Positions 45,405 through 55,564 of a stretch of DNA of 64,000 nucleotides are shown one piece after another (positions within the stretch are counted from its first letter, which is position 1; every line of letters begins with the position of its first letter). Origin of the DNA: Burhinus oedicnemus (taxonomy: Eukaryota; Chordata; Aves; Charadriiformes; Burhinidae); contig VFFE01007854.1 of assembly GCA_008921705.1 (NCBI GenBank), forward strand, positions 437,214-501,213, in the 5' to 3' direction. A program made the position numbers and the translations under genes. The notes beneath the pieces are model-generated. The model saw only the letters and a program-made list of their open reading frames with translations. It was not told where the DNA came from and made no database searches.

Positions 45405-46745
45405 GAGGGATTGTACTCTGATCTGTGGAAGAGTCTGAAGATGTCACATCAACATGAGCAGTCCTCTTGCTGCTTATCCTCTTTTTACCAGGCAAGCACA
45501 GCCACATACTCGCCTTTTAACCAAGCCATATGATTTTCCGCAGCAGGGAAGGGACGGCACTTCTGGCTTTTGAACATCTACTTCCCCATAACATCCTACT
45601 AGCCAACCCCAGCCCAAGCAATGCCCGTGTCTGGGAGACAAGTTAGTTCCTTCCACGCTTTCCTGGAAAGGCTTTGCCTGGCACACTCCTGTCTTAGCGG
45701 GTGAGTCACCCATTCTTCGCTCCCATTCTTCGACCCGCAGTTGGGGATGTTTATACCGCAGTCACTGAAGCTCATGCAGGTATCCCCGAGCTGCCTTTAA
45801 ATTAATTTGCCGGAGTACCGTTGGTAGGATAGCTGTAGTTTCAGGGAACACTGTGTGGGCTGAAAAACCAGGGTATGAAGCAAAGCAAATGCCCATAATT
45901 AGGCTGAGCTGCTCTGCGCTGCACTGGCTACTGGAACCCGAGCTTGCTGTTTTAAAGACAGAACCGCGTTTTTGCACATTATAATTTCCCTCACACTGCC
46001 GGATAATCCCTCGCAGTTCCATAGGCAATTACCCATGCTTCTTGGTGTCCAAGAGGGAGTAAAACCTTATCACCTCTGCCCCGATGGCGCCCGCTTCTGC
46101 TCTGCACTCATGAGCCACCTTTTTCTCTCCAGTTGTTTAGATGATTAACATAATTAAGTTATGCACACAGCAAATGTTTAAGGCTTCTAGTTAGACTGAA
46201 GTTTACTGCCAGCTTCAGATCTGAAAGATTTAAGTGTGCCAGAACTTGCCTTGTTTTTTTCCAATCATATCGGTTGATATTTTCTCTTTCTGTAAACCTT
46301 GTGTCTTTTAGACCCTCAGACAATCGGGCCACAATATTCCCATTATTATTAGCCACTTTAGTGTAGTTTTCTGCTGCCCTTTCCATTTATTAAACCACAA
46401 AAAAATGTCTGCTAGTACAAAATATTTTTCCATCTTTTCCATTTTTGGATCTGTATCTTTAATTTTTATCTTATATCTGTCTTTCTTCACTCCCTTTTTA
46501 AAAAAGATATCAAATAAAAAGCAGCAGGAACAGGAAAGAAAAGATAGAAAGAGAGGGGAGAAAACCACCCAAGAACAGAAAAACTCGATTTTCAAAATTA
46601 GAAGTTTTAAGAGGATGACAGTGTTTTCCTTCCGAACAGCCCAGAATTTTAATTACCAATCTGATGAACACTCTTTCTTCTCTCCAAAATTCTCTAAGTG
46701 ACGAAACACCCCTCTCTCACTTTGCTAATCCTCCTCCATCTGAAT
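45405..46745. other. Gene-free stretch, nothing recognised
   Basis: Unique-looking DNA. An AT-rich segment near 46140-46200 carries GATTAACATAATTAAG words. Open frames of up to 98 codons at 46308-46701 come from AT-rich low-complexity sequence. Confidence 0.5.
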
Positions 46746-46749
46746 CCTT

Positions 46750-46865
46750 TGACACGACTTCTTGTGTGGCCTTTGGCACGTCACTTCACCTCGGTTTCCT
46801 CATCTATAAAATGGCTGTTAATCCCTATATAGTATCACCCACGCAAATTGCCAAGGCTAATGCCT
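46750..46865 (+). repeat. MIR-like SINE relic (core)
   Basis: The segment reads TGTGGCCTTTGGCACGTCAC, TTCACCTCGGTTTCCTCATC, TATAAAATGGCTGTTAATCC, in the same order as the MIR core (TGTGACCTTGGGCAAGTCAC, TTAACCTCTCTGTGCCTCAGTTTCC, TGTAAAATGGGGATAATA). This is a strong ancient-SINE match. Confidence 0.65.
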
Positions 46866-46869
46866 GAAC

Positions 46870-48285
46870 AGTGCTTTGAAGATAAGTGGGTAAAGTTTCA
46901 AAAGGACCTAAGAGATTTAGGAGTGAAAGTTTCATTAGCTTTCCATCAGATTTGTACTCTTATATCTCCGAGAGCCTTTTGGAAGTCTGCAGAATTGCAA
47001 GACTTTACTCATCACAGTCATCCTCCTTGTTCTCCTCAAGGAAAGGGATTGCTCCAGGCTAATTTTGGCAGAAGAGCTTGTTCCTCAAAAGAAGCAAGGT
47101 GAGACTTAGGGCTCTCCAGTTTCTTCCCCCTTTCTGGGTGTAAGATATGAAACCTTGAATGCATGCTCCAACCATTTCAGGCAAAGTGGTATCTCTCAGG
47201 CACTCGGTATTTATATCGGTAGATCTACCTGGCTTATTTCGACGGAAAGAAGGGAGGGAAAGCGCATATCTTCTGCTTTGCCGCTAGATTTGAGATAGTA
47301 ACCTTCAGCTGGGAGGCAGTGGTGAGCTCCTTTGGATGGTGCGGAGGCAGTCACCTCTTCAGCTAACACGACTCCTTCTTGAAGAGAGAATAATGTTCTC
47401 TTTTCTGTAAGTGCAACTTGATGGAGAGGGCCTGCAAAGATGCCCTGTCAATCCTGGGGCACGCTGGTTGATTCGTGAAGAGTTACGAGGTTTCTCTGAC
47501 TTCAAGAGGATGACCTTACTGCTCCATTTGTGCCGAGAACGGAAGTCCCAGGTTTTTGCTAAAAGAACAACAGCATTAAGAAAAAAATGAAGGTCAAAAT
47601 TGCTAGGGGACATACTGAAAAAATTCCAAATATTGGGCTTTTTGGTTTTCCTTTTTTATTTTTGGGTTTGCCACCCTGAGTTCCACTTTCTAGCCTTTCT
47701 CAAAAACTATAAAAAGGGAAAGGAAAAGCAACAGATCAACCAAAAGAGCTGTATAGATAGCAGTGGCTTGGTGGCTTTGGTTTGTTCAGCTTCAGTGGCT
47801 AAACCACTATTCTGAAATCACCTGGAAATAATGCTTTTCTTTACGAGACTTCCTTATCAGAATGAAAATGAAAATGAACTTGTGAAGAAAGAAACATTTT
47901 ATTTGACCATAAATTAAATATTTCAGTTTGATTTTTATTTTATTGACATAATGCAGCTGAATTTGAAAATGAAACATGATTTAAAAACAGGAATCTGGAA
48001 GGTTTTGTTCCCAAAATTTTGAGGTAAATTGACTTACAAGCTTTTTTTTTCCACCAAACTGCCATATTTGACATAAATTTGCTGATGATTTTGATCAACC
48101 TGACACTATGTTTTGCCTAAAATAAGCCTTTCTACAAAAAAAAATAATAATAATTTGTCCTGAGTTTGGAAAAAGGGTCCTTAAGGAAAAGCAGTAAATA
48201 CCATTATAATACTAAAAAAAAGGCTAGTTTGAGAGATTGACAGCAAAAGGCTCTGAATATTCTAATGGAACTTTGAAGCTAGCCA
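46870..48285. other. Gene-free stretch, nothing recognised
   Basis: Unique-looking, AT-rich DNA with no recognised transposon or exon. Confidence 0.5.
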
Positions 48286-48289
48286 TTTT

Positions 48290-48364
48290 TTTGAGGGGAG
48301 TAGGGTGGACCAGCTATTCACAACAGGTCCTTCCAATCTGAATTATTCTGTGATTCTGTGATTA
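48290..48364 (+). mobile_element. CR1 3' tip, short fragment
   Basis: Only the terminal 75 or so bases of a CR1 are recognisable: CAGGTCCTTCCAATCTGAAT followed by TATTCTGTGATTCTGTGATT. The coding part and most of the 3' untranslated region are absent, so this is an extremely 5'-truncated insertion. Confidence 0.85.
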
Positions 48365-48369
48365 TCTAA

Positions 48370-49285
48370 GTATCTGTCTTTAGTACCTATTAGCCCCAAA
48401 CGGAATACCTTCCAGTTTAATACATTCAGCCTTTAACACTGTGTTTTTCTTCAATTTACAAGAGATGAAACAAACACAGAAGCAGGTCACGGTGAAATTT
48501 TCTGGCTGAGTAGGTAACTGAGCCTACAAGACTTAAGTCTGAAAACATCATCACACTGTAGGTTTCCCATTTTCTCTGCAGTTGTACCAAATTTAATAAA
48601 TGTCAAAAGCTCAAGAAAGATCTCTAAAACACTTGTTTGGGAAAGTCTGAAGAAAAAAAGATCTCTTGGGGGATTTTTATTTTTTATTTTTAAATTTCTT
48701 CAACTACAGTGGAGTGCAATTAGCCTAAAAGCTATGTTTCTGCAAGGACATTGATAGTGTCCATGCCTACTGCGAACCACAATTGAGAAAGACAGGCGAC
48801 CCAAAAAACTCCAGGAGAATTTAGCTTGTGATGGAAGGTTCTTGGTATGTGGCAGAGTTTCTTTTCACCTCTGGAATGGTGCACTACATTCTAATTAGGG
48901 ATGTTAATTAAATACATTTTGTTAAAACATGTTGCATCAAAGCTGAAGCATTTTGTAGAGAAATGTCTATTTTGTTGACAGTTTTCTTTGAGAGATTTTT
49001 GAGGTTCAGGGCTCTGCTCAGGGAAAATATTCAAGGAGAAGCAGAGTCTCAGGTTTCTGTTACATGGATAGTACGAAAGTGTCATTAAAATTCCAGTGTC
49101 ATTTAATTTGACAAAATATTTGAAAAACTTTTTATTTTCCTCCTTTTCTTCTCTCCAAGGTGGAGGGAAAACAAATTTCAAACCTCAAAAATTGTGGTAA
49201 CATGGAATTGCTTTCCTGTGGACAATTCCTGTAATAAAGCCAGCAAACTTGCCATGCTAAGTCCGGTTCCTCTCTGTTGAAGCAC
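48370..49285. other. Gene-free stretch, nothing recognised
   Basis: AT-rich unique-looking DNA with no recognised element. Confidence 0.5.
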
Positions 49286-49289
49286 AACA

Positions 49290-49400
49290 ATTAATTTATG
49301 CAGCCTTACCAAATGTCCAAAGCATTTCATGCATTGCTAATAATTATGGGCACATCTTGGTGGTCATACTGAATTCAATGGCAATTTTCCCACAGATTTT
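49290..49400. promoter_or_regulatory. Candidate conserved non-coding element
   Basis: The words CAATTAATTTATGC, CATTTCATGCATTGC (POU-like ATGCAT) and GCTAATAATTATGGGC occur within 60 bases. The support is motif density only. Confidence 0.2.
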
Positions 49401-49404
49401 ATCA

Positions 49405-50285
49405 GGAAGAAAATTTATCCCTATATGCTTTAATTGTATAACTCAGTTTCTGTTATTGCTTAAGACTCCCCAGTCTGTGCCAGCATGTGAAATTGTGATG
49501 AAGTTTTATGTTAGCGGCTGCTGCTAACTGTTCTTAATTATTTGATAGTCATCTGAGGCCTGAATTTCATAGATGTACAGTTCCTCTTATTTCAATTCTA
49601 ATCAGCAGTAATTTGGATACTTTGTCCATCTGTAAATCAGACCTTTAAAGGGCATTCCTGATCCCATTGTCTCTAATGGATGCAGGTCCATACTTCCAGG
49701 GCTAAATCTTTTCGTCAGTTAACAAATGAGGTACAGCTGGTTAAAAAAATCCAAATTGTCCTTTCGGGGCAAATTACAAGATTTGTTCTTTTTTGGAGAG
49801 GGGAATCTCAAACTTAGGAAAAAGTAGTAAAATCACAGAATTTTTCATAAAGCTAAATATTCTGTTACAGCAGCATTGAGCACAGCCTTGACATGAGTGT
49901 ATGATGGGGAGTTGGGTGGACAGCAGAAGTTTCTGATGTTTCCCACTGCCAGGAGACACACACCTGGGATATTTACCCTTGAAATTCTCACAGTTGCTCA
50001 GCACCATCCTGATGTAAGTGCTGGTCGCTTCTCTAACTTTATTACCTTCCTTTTAGGGAGACCATAGGGGAGCCTGTGCTCCAAACACTTGATTTAATTT
50101 AGGATTCCACCTAAGACACCCGAAAATGTGTTTGTTAAGGGATTTCTGTGTTTAATCTCCATTTCTCTAGTACCAGCTTTCCAGATCCTCTGTTTTCTTC
50201 TTCCCTTTTAGGGAAGAGGGATTTTCCACCAGGACTGCAAGGACTATCAGCTGATGCACACAGTCCCCCCAGCACACAATGGATC
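49405..50285. other. Gene-free stretch, nothing recognised
   Basis: Unique-looking DNA upstream of the nested CR1 locus. No gene was recognised. Confidence 0.5.
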
Positions 50286-50289
50286 TGCA

Positions 50290-50916
50290 AGGGTGAAATA
50301 GGCTGGAAGACTGGGCTAACAAGAACCTTATGAAGTTCAACAAGGACATGTGTAAGGTCTTGCACCTGGGGAAACATAATCCAGGAGGGCAGCACAGACT
50401 GGGATCTACATAGTTCGGGAGCAGGTCTATGGAAAGAGACCTGTGGGTCCTGGTGGACAGCAAGGTTAGTATGAGTGAACAGGGTGCTGCAGCAGTAAAG
50501 AAAGCCAACAGGATGCTGGGTTGCATCAATAAGGGCATCACCAGACAAGGTAAAGAAGTCATTATCCCACTCTATTCAGCACTTATCAGGCCACAGTGTT
50601 CAGTTTTGGTCCCTGCTATACAAAAAAGTTGTGGACAGGCTCAAGAGTGACCAGAGGAGGCCACAAAGATGATCAAAGGACGGGGAAGCCTGTCATCTGA
50701 GGAAAGGCTGAGAGAATTGGGTTTGTTCAGCCTTGAGAAAAGAAGGCTTAAGGGAGATTTTATCACCATGTTCCAGTATTTAAAGGGTGGCTACAAAGAA
50801 GATGGAGACTCCCTTTTTATAAGGAGTCACATGGAAAAGACAAGGGGTAATCAGTACAAATCACTCCTGGGGAGATTCCAATTGGACACAAGTGGAAAAT
50901 TTTTCACAGTGAGAAC
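50290..50916 (+). mobile_element. CR1 LINE (plus), upstream part of split host copy
   Basis: The element starts in the polymerase region (GGGCTAACAAGAACCTTATG, AAGTTCAACAAGGACATGTG) and runs to TTTTTCACAGTGAGAAC. It then stops abruptly at the tail of a minus-strand CR1. The coding remnant includes DLWVLVDSKVSMSEQGAAAV, ANRMLGCINKGITRQGKEVI and [18 protein letters not shown]. The frame carries a TGA stop at 50648-50650 and a small deletion just before it. The continuation lies at 52260-52452. Confidence 0.92.
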
Positions 50917-52259
50917 ATAGAATCATAGAATGGTTTAGGTTGGAAGGGACCTTTAAAGGTTGTTTAGTTCAACATCTCCTGCAATGGGCAGGGACATCTT
51001 CAACTAGAGCTGGTTGCTCAGAGCCCCGTCCAACCTGACCTTGAATGTTTCCAGGGATGGGGCATCTACCTCCTCTCTGGGCAACCTGGGCCAGTGTTTC
51101 ACCACCCTCATTGTAAAAAATTTCCTTCTTATATCTAGTCTAAATCTTCCCTCTTTTAGCTTAAAGCCATTACCTCTTGTCCTGTTGCAAGAGGCCCTGC
51201 TAAAAAGTTTATCCCTGTCTTTCCTGTAGGCCCCCTTTAAATACTGGAAGGCTGCAAATAAGGTCTCCTGGGAGCCTTCTCTTCTCCAGGCTGAACACCC
51301 CCAACTCTCTCAGCCTGTCCTCATAGCAGAGGTGTTCCATCCCTCTGATCATTTTTGTGGCCCTCTTCTGGACCTGCTCTAACAGGGTTATGTTTTTCCT
51401 GCACTAAGGACTCCAGAGCTGGCAGAATCACCTCCCTCGACCTGCTGGCCACACTTCTTCTGATGCAGCCCAGGATACGGTTCGCTTTCTGAGCTGTGAA
51501 TGCACATTGTCGGCTCATGTCCTGCTTTTTGTCCCCTGGTACCCCCACGTCTTCTCCACAGGGCTGCTATCTATGCCTTCATTCCCCAGCCTGTACTGAT
51601 ACTGGGGGTTGCCCCGAACCAGGTGCAGGATCTTGCACTTGGCCTTCTTCAACCTCATGAGGTTCACAAGGGCCCACTTCTCGAGCTTGTATAGGTCCCT
51701 CTGGACGCCATCCCATCCCTCAGGCGTGTCAACCGCACCACTCAGCTTGGTGTCGTCCACAAACTTGCTGAGGGTTCACTTGGTCCCATTGTCTATGTCA
51801 TTGATGAAGGCATTGAACAGTGCTGGTCCCAATACAGACCCCTGAGGGACACCACTTGTCACCAATCTCCATCTGGACATTGAGCTGTTGATCACTAACC
51901 TCTGGATGTGACCATCCAACCAATTCCTCATCCACCAAACAGTCCACCCATCAAATCCATATCTCTCCAATTTAGAGAGAAGGATGTTGTGAGGAACTGT
52001 GTCAAAGGCCTTACAGAATTCCAGACAGGCAACATCCATAGCCCTTCCCTTGTGCACTGATGTAGTCACTCCATCACGGAAGGTCACTAGATTGGTAAGG
52101 CTGGACTTGCCCTTGGTCAAGACATGCTCCAATCACCTTCCCATCCTCCATGTGTCTTAGCATAGCTTCTAGGAGGATCTGTTCCATGATCTTCCCAGGC
52201 ACAGAGGTGAGGCTGACAGGTCAGTAGTTCCAAGGGTCCTCCTTTCTACACATTTTAAA
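50917..52259 (-). mobile_element. CR1 LINE (minus), 1.34 kb, inserted in a CR1
   Basis: This is the longest CR1 copy of the window. On the plus strand it begins with its 3' tail (ATAGAATCATAGAATGGTTT, AGGTTGGAAGGGACC), passes through the reverse-complemented 3' untranslated region and C-terminal frame, and reaches the reverse-transcriptase palm and fingers at about 51750-52130. It ends near 52259, 5'-truncated. It sits exactly inside a plus-oriented CR1, so it is the younger of the two. The word GTGA occurs near both junctions (50909-50912 and 52260-52263), which may be a short target duplication or coincidence. Confidence 0.93.
51321..52132 (-). pseudogene. CR1 ORF2 reverse transcriptase, palm and thumb, broken
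   Basis: In order from 52132 downward the frame encodes the RT motif A region ([20 protein letters not shown]), the region [17 protein letters not shown], and motif B ([15 protein letters not shown]). A TGA stop lies at 51776-51778. In the same frame follows motif C as KFVDDTKLSGAVD, where CR1 usually has FADD. A frameshift near 51530 shifts to the frame with DMSRQCAFTAQKANRILGCI. A deletion and further shift near 51400 end it. The gene is non-functional. Motif A and both motif C aspartates are still visible. Confidence 0.88.
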
Positions 52260-52452
52260 GTGAATCAGCCATTGGAATAATTTCCCCAGGGAAGTGGTGG
52301 ATTCGCCATCATTGGACACTTTTAAAATTCAGCTGCATGAGGTGCAGGGCTATCTTGTCTAAGCTGTGCTTTTGCCAAGAAAGGTTTAGCTAGGTGATCC
52401 CCGCAGTCCCTTCCAACCTGGTATTCTATGAGTGTATGATTGGTTCTATGAG
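52260..52452 (+). mobile_element. CR1 LINE (plus), downstream part of split host copy
   Basis: The segment resumes precisely where 50916 stopped: AATCAGCCATTGGAATAATT, GGATTCGCCATCATTGGACA, TCTTGTCTAAGCTGTGCTTT and TGCCAAGAAAGG. The end is CCCTTCCAACCTGGTATTCT with a decayed ATTCTATGAGTGTATGATT tail. Joined in order with 50290-50916 it forms one CR1 3' end interrupted by the minus copy. Confidence 0.92.
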
Positions 52453-52459
52453 ATAGCGG

Positions 52460-54995
52460 CTGCTGGCATGTTATGGGAGATTTCAGCATCTCCCCTCCCG
52501 GCTGTCTTGTGGGAAGTGTGAATTAGGCAGTACTGTGCATCTGGGGATACTTAGCGCAGCAAGTTCACAGGAGGCTAGTCCTCCCAGGACTGTGCGTTCA
52601 TGGTCAAGTGCATGGCTGGATGAGATACTTTGTCACCATAGGTTTTACCAACGTCTTCTCAGCTTTGCAAGTTCAAATAACAGGATTTTCCCTCAATGGG
52701 AGCAGAGAGTAACCTTGGTTCAAGCTGCCCTACTGAACAGGTACAGTGGCTGATCTAAGAAACTGGAAGAGAGGGCTTTATTCTCTTCCCACTCAGAAAT
52801 CATTCATGTAATCAGACCTCACATCTAGACTAACACCCTGTCTCATCGTAGCTGTAATTGAAAAAGGGGAAAAAAAAGCAGTCTCTGTATGCTAGGGGCA
52901 CAATTGTATCAGAAGCCTAGAGTGAAATACAGGCATTTTTGCCTTTGGGCACCCAAATTGGGGCATCTAAAATACCTGGTAACCAGTCAGTCGATACTCA
53001 GAAGTTTCTGACTATTAGCCCTTGGAAATACCAGAGAAAAGCTCCCAAATTTAAGAACCCTTCTGCCAAAAATCACTGCTTACTGGGTAATTCTGGAAAA
53101 ATCTACATATCCTCCCCATCCCCAAATGCTTTTAGGAGGCTTGAATGACCTTGAATGACCCTTTGTGTTTGGGATCAGACACAAAACTACTCCGAAGCTG
53201 ACACTTTACCCACCATGTTCCCAGCCCAGTGGGAATACTGGCTTTGGAACTGAAAGGTTTATGTCAAAAAACGTTGACACAATCCTAAACTGGAGTGATG
53301 TGGGTGTCAGGGAGGAGTGTGCGGTGGGAGCTCTTTGAATCAATCTTTCTCCTAATCCTTGGAAGGGGCTGTAGAAAAGATTAATTTTCTATATCAAGTT
53401 TCATTCATTGAAAGGATTCGGAAGATAAAACTCATAAACTATGCAAGCACAGACACAGTGTGGGCGAAAGGGTTAAAGAAGACTCAATAATTCTCACAAA
53501 TGGGGTTCCAGATGTTTGTTGACATTTTAAACACACAGTCTCCTCCACCCCTACTTACCTTTCTGATACTATGAATTGTTCAGTTGAGATCAATGAGACA
53601 TTACTGAAGAGGGAGTTTCTTTTCCATGGTTTCTCCTCTTTGTGTCATTAAATACGTGGGCGAAAGAATAAGGACGCATTAATAATAGCAAGAGCGGTTC
53701 TCACCTGGTATAAATTGGCATAGCTCCACCGAAGTCAATAGAAGAGCTCTGATTTACAGCAGATGGGCTTTTGTCCATCAGTGTGATTGTCTATACCCAG
53801 TGATATCACAAGAGTCTTTACAAACTATGTCATGTTGCTCAATATTATGTCTATGCAAGGCTGTGCCAGGCCAAATGCCGTGGTGAAAGGTATGCCAATA
53901 CAGAATCAGGCCTGCTGTATACATGGGAGTTTTGAAATCCCAGGAGGAAAGAATTGCACATCTAAGAATGGGAAGAGAAGTGGCAATAGCATTGGTCAGT
54001 AACGGTGAGCTGCAACAGAAGTGATCAAGCACATGAAGAAAGGTCTTCAGCTGTACTCAACCCAAGGGAAAAACAGGAGGGATTATGTGAAACTGAATGA
54101 CTGAATGACACCCAGGCAGAAGCAAAATCCATCTTATTTTTTGTTTCATCTTGCAGTAAAATCAGACAAACGTGAAGGATGTGGGGAAAATGGGAGCTAC
54201 GTTGCAGTTTTGCTATAAGTAGGTCACATCGCGCCTGTTCAGTCCAGTCTGGTTCCTTCTCTACCATGACTCACTTGTGCACGCTCATGAAGAGGTGCTG
54301 AATTTGGCAGGCAAAACACGGAGACCGTCATATCATGTTTTGTAAATCCTGTTGGCTCAGTTTAATCTGCATCCACAAATATTGCCTGTGTGATGAAAGG
54401 GATGGGCTGAGCAATGGAGAGACACTTCAGTGCCCAAAGTGACTGCTCTCATCACCATTATCTTGAGCACCTCAATTCATCCCTTTTGTCCACTACTTAC
54501 TGTGGACTGACGCCTCTTTTCCTAGGGACAGGAAATTATAACAGCAGCAAAGACAGCCAAATTGGGGGAAGTTATGCCTCTTCTGTTCAGATACTGACCA
54601 ATTTGGGAGCAGTGTGGCTGCCGGATGTTTCCTACCACAGTCACTTGGAGCAGCGTGGCAATGAAGATGTGGAGAAACTGGCTGAGCCAAACCCTTAGGC
54701 TGCACAGATTGAAACTGGCCCTCTGGCTAATGGCTGAGAAATCTCTTTTAAACACTGTGAGCTAGGTCCAGAGTAGTGACATGGAGGCAGGAGAGGGCAG
54801 AAGGAAAGAGCATGATAGCAAATCCATCTTGTTGTAACTCAGTCCTGTGACACATAGCTTTTTCTATGGGACATCTTTTTCAGAGAATATCCACCATTTG
54901 GCCAGCTTCTTGCTTTGAAAGCATTAGGAAGATGACTTTGGAAAGAGGGGAGTTAAACCAGAGCTGGTAGTTTCCAAAAATAATTCTATCTTTAT
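52460..54995. other. Gene-free stretch, nothing recognised
   Basis: About 2.5 kb of unique-looking DNA. A decayed ancient-repeat-like motif (TAGCTCCACCGAAGTCAATA) lies near 53722. No gene was recognised. Confidence 0.5.
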
Positions 54996-55000
54996 AATTT

Positions 55001-55480
55001 CATAGGATCATAGAATGGTTTAGGTTGGAAGGGACCTTAAAAATCATCTAGTTCCAACCCCCCTGCCATGGGCAGGGACACCTCCCACTAGACCAGGTTG
55101 ACCAAAGCCTCATCCAACCTGGCCTTGAACGCTTCCAGGGATGGGGCAGCCACAGTTTCCCTGGGCAACCTGTTCCAGTATGTCACCACACTCACAGTAA
55201 AGAATTTCTTCCCGAGATCTAATCTAAATCTCCCCTCTTCCAGTTTGAAACCATTACCCCTCGTCCTATCACTACATGCCCTTGTAAAAAGTCCGCCTCC
55301 AGCTTTCTTGTAGGCCCCTTTCAGATACTGGAAGGCTGCTATAAGGTCTCCCCAGAGCCTTCTCTTCTCCAGGCTGAACAACCCCAACTCTCTCAGCCTG
55401 TCCTCATAGCAGAGGTGCTCCAGCCCTCTGATCACCTTTGTGGCCCTCCTCTGGACCGGCTCCAACAGCTCCATGTCCTT
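55001..55480 (-). mobile_element. CR1 LINE, 5'-truncated, well preserved
   Basis: On the plus strand the copy begins with its tail (CATAGGATCATAGAATGGTT) and 3' untranslated region (CCCCCTGCCATGGGCAGGGA, the palindromic CCTGCCCATGGCAGG stem), then the C-terminal polymerase frame, and stops at about 55480. The end type matches the copies at 19124 and 50917. Only one base of decay is obvious in the tail. An AT-rich segment directly adjoins its 5' boundary. Confidence 0.95.
55088..55474 (-). pseudogene. CR1 reverse transcriptase, C-terminal 128 codons
   Basis: An intact frame encodes [74 protein letters not shown] and the natural end ARLDEALVNLV. No stops or shifts are present. It lacks the RT catalytic core because of truncation, so it is a dead fragment despite the clean frame. 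Confidence 0.92.
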
Positions 55481-55483
55481 ATC

Positions 55484-55562
55484 ACATTATAAAAAATTTA
55501 CTTAAATTTACTTACATACTTATTATATTTATTATTTAATTATTGTATTTTTATAATTTACT
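55484..55562. repeat. AT-rich low-complexity segment
   Basis: Almost pure A/T sequence (TTACTTAAATTTACTTACAT, TTATTATATTTATTATTTAA) sits directly against the 5' end of the CR1 at 55001-55480. It may be the original AT-rich insertion site. Confidence 0.7.
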
Positions 55563-55564
55563 GT

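Noticed and set aside
46308..46701. Lysine- and phenylalanine-rich open frames on both strands.
   Set aside because: They arise from A-rich and T-rich low-complexity DNA and mirror each other on opposite strands.
50290..52452. Possible endogenous retrovirus because of a reverse transcriptase palm.
   Set aside because: The motifs ([17 protein letters not shown], FxDDTKLSG), the absence of LTRs, protease, RNase H or envelope features, and the ATTCTATG-type tail identify a CR1 non-LTR element.
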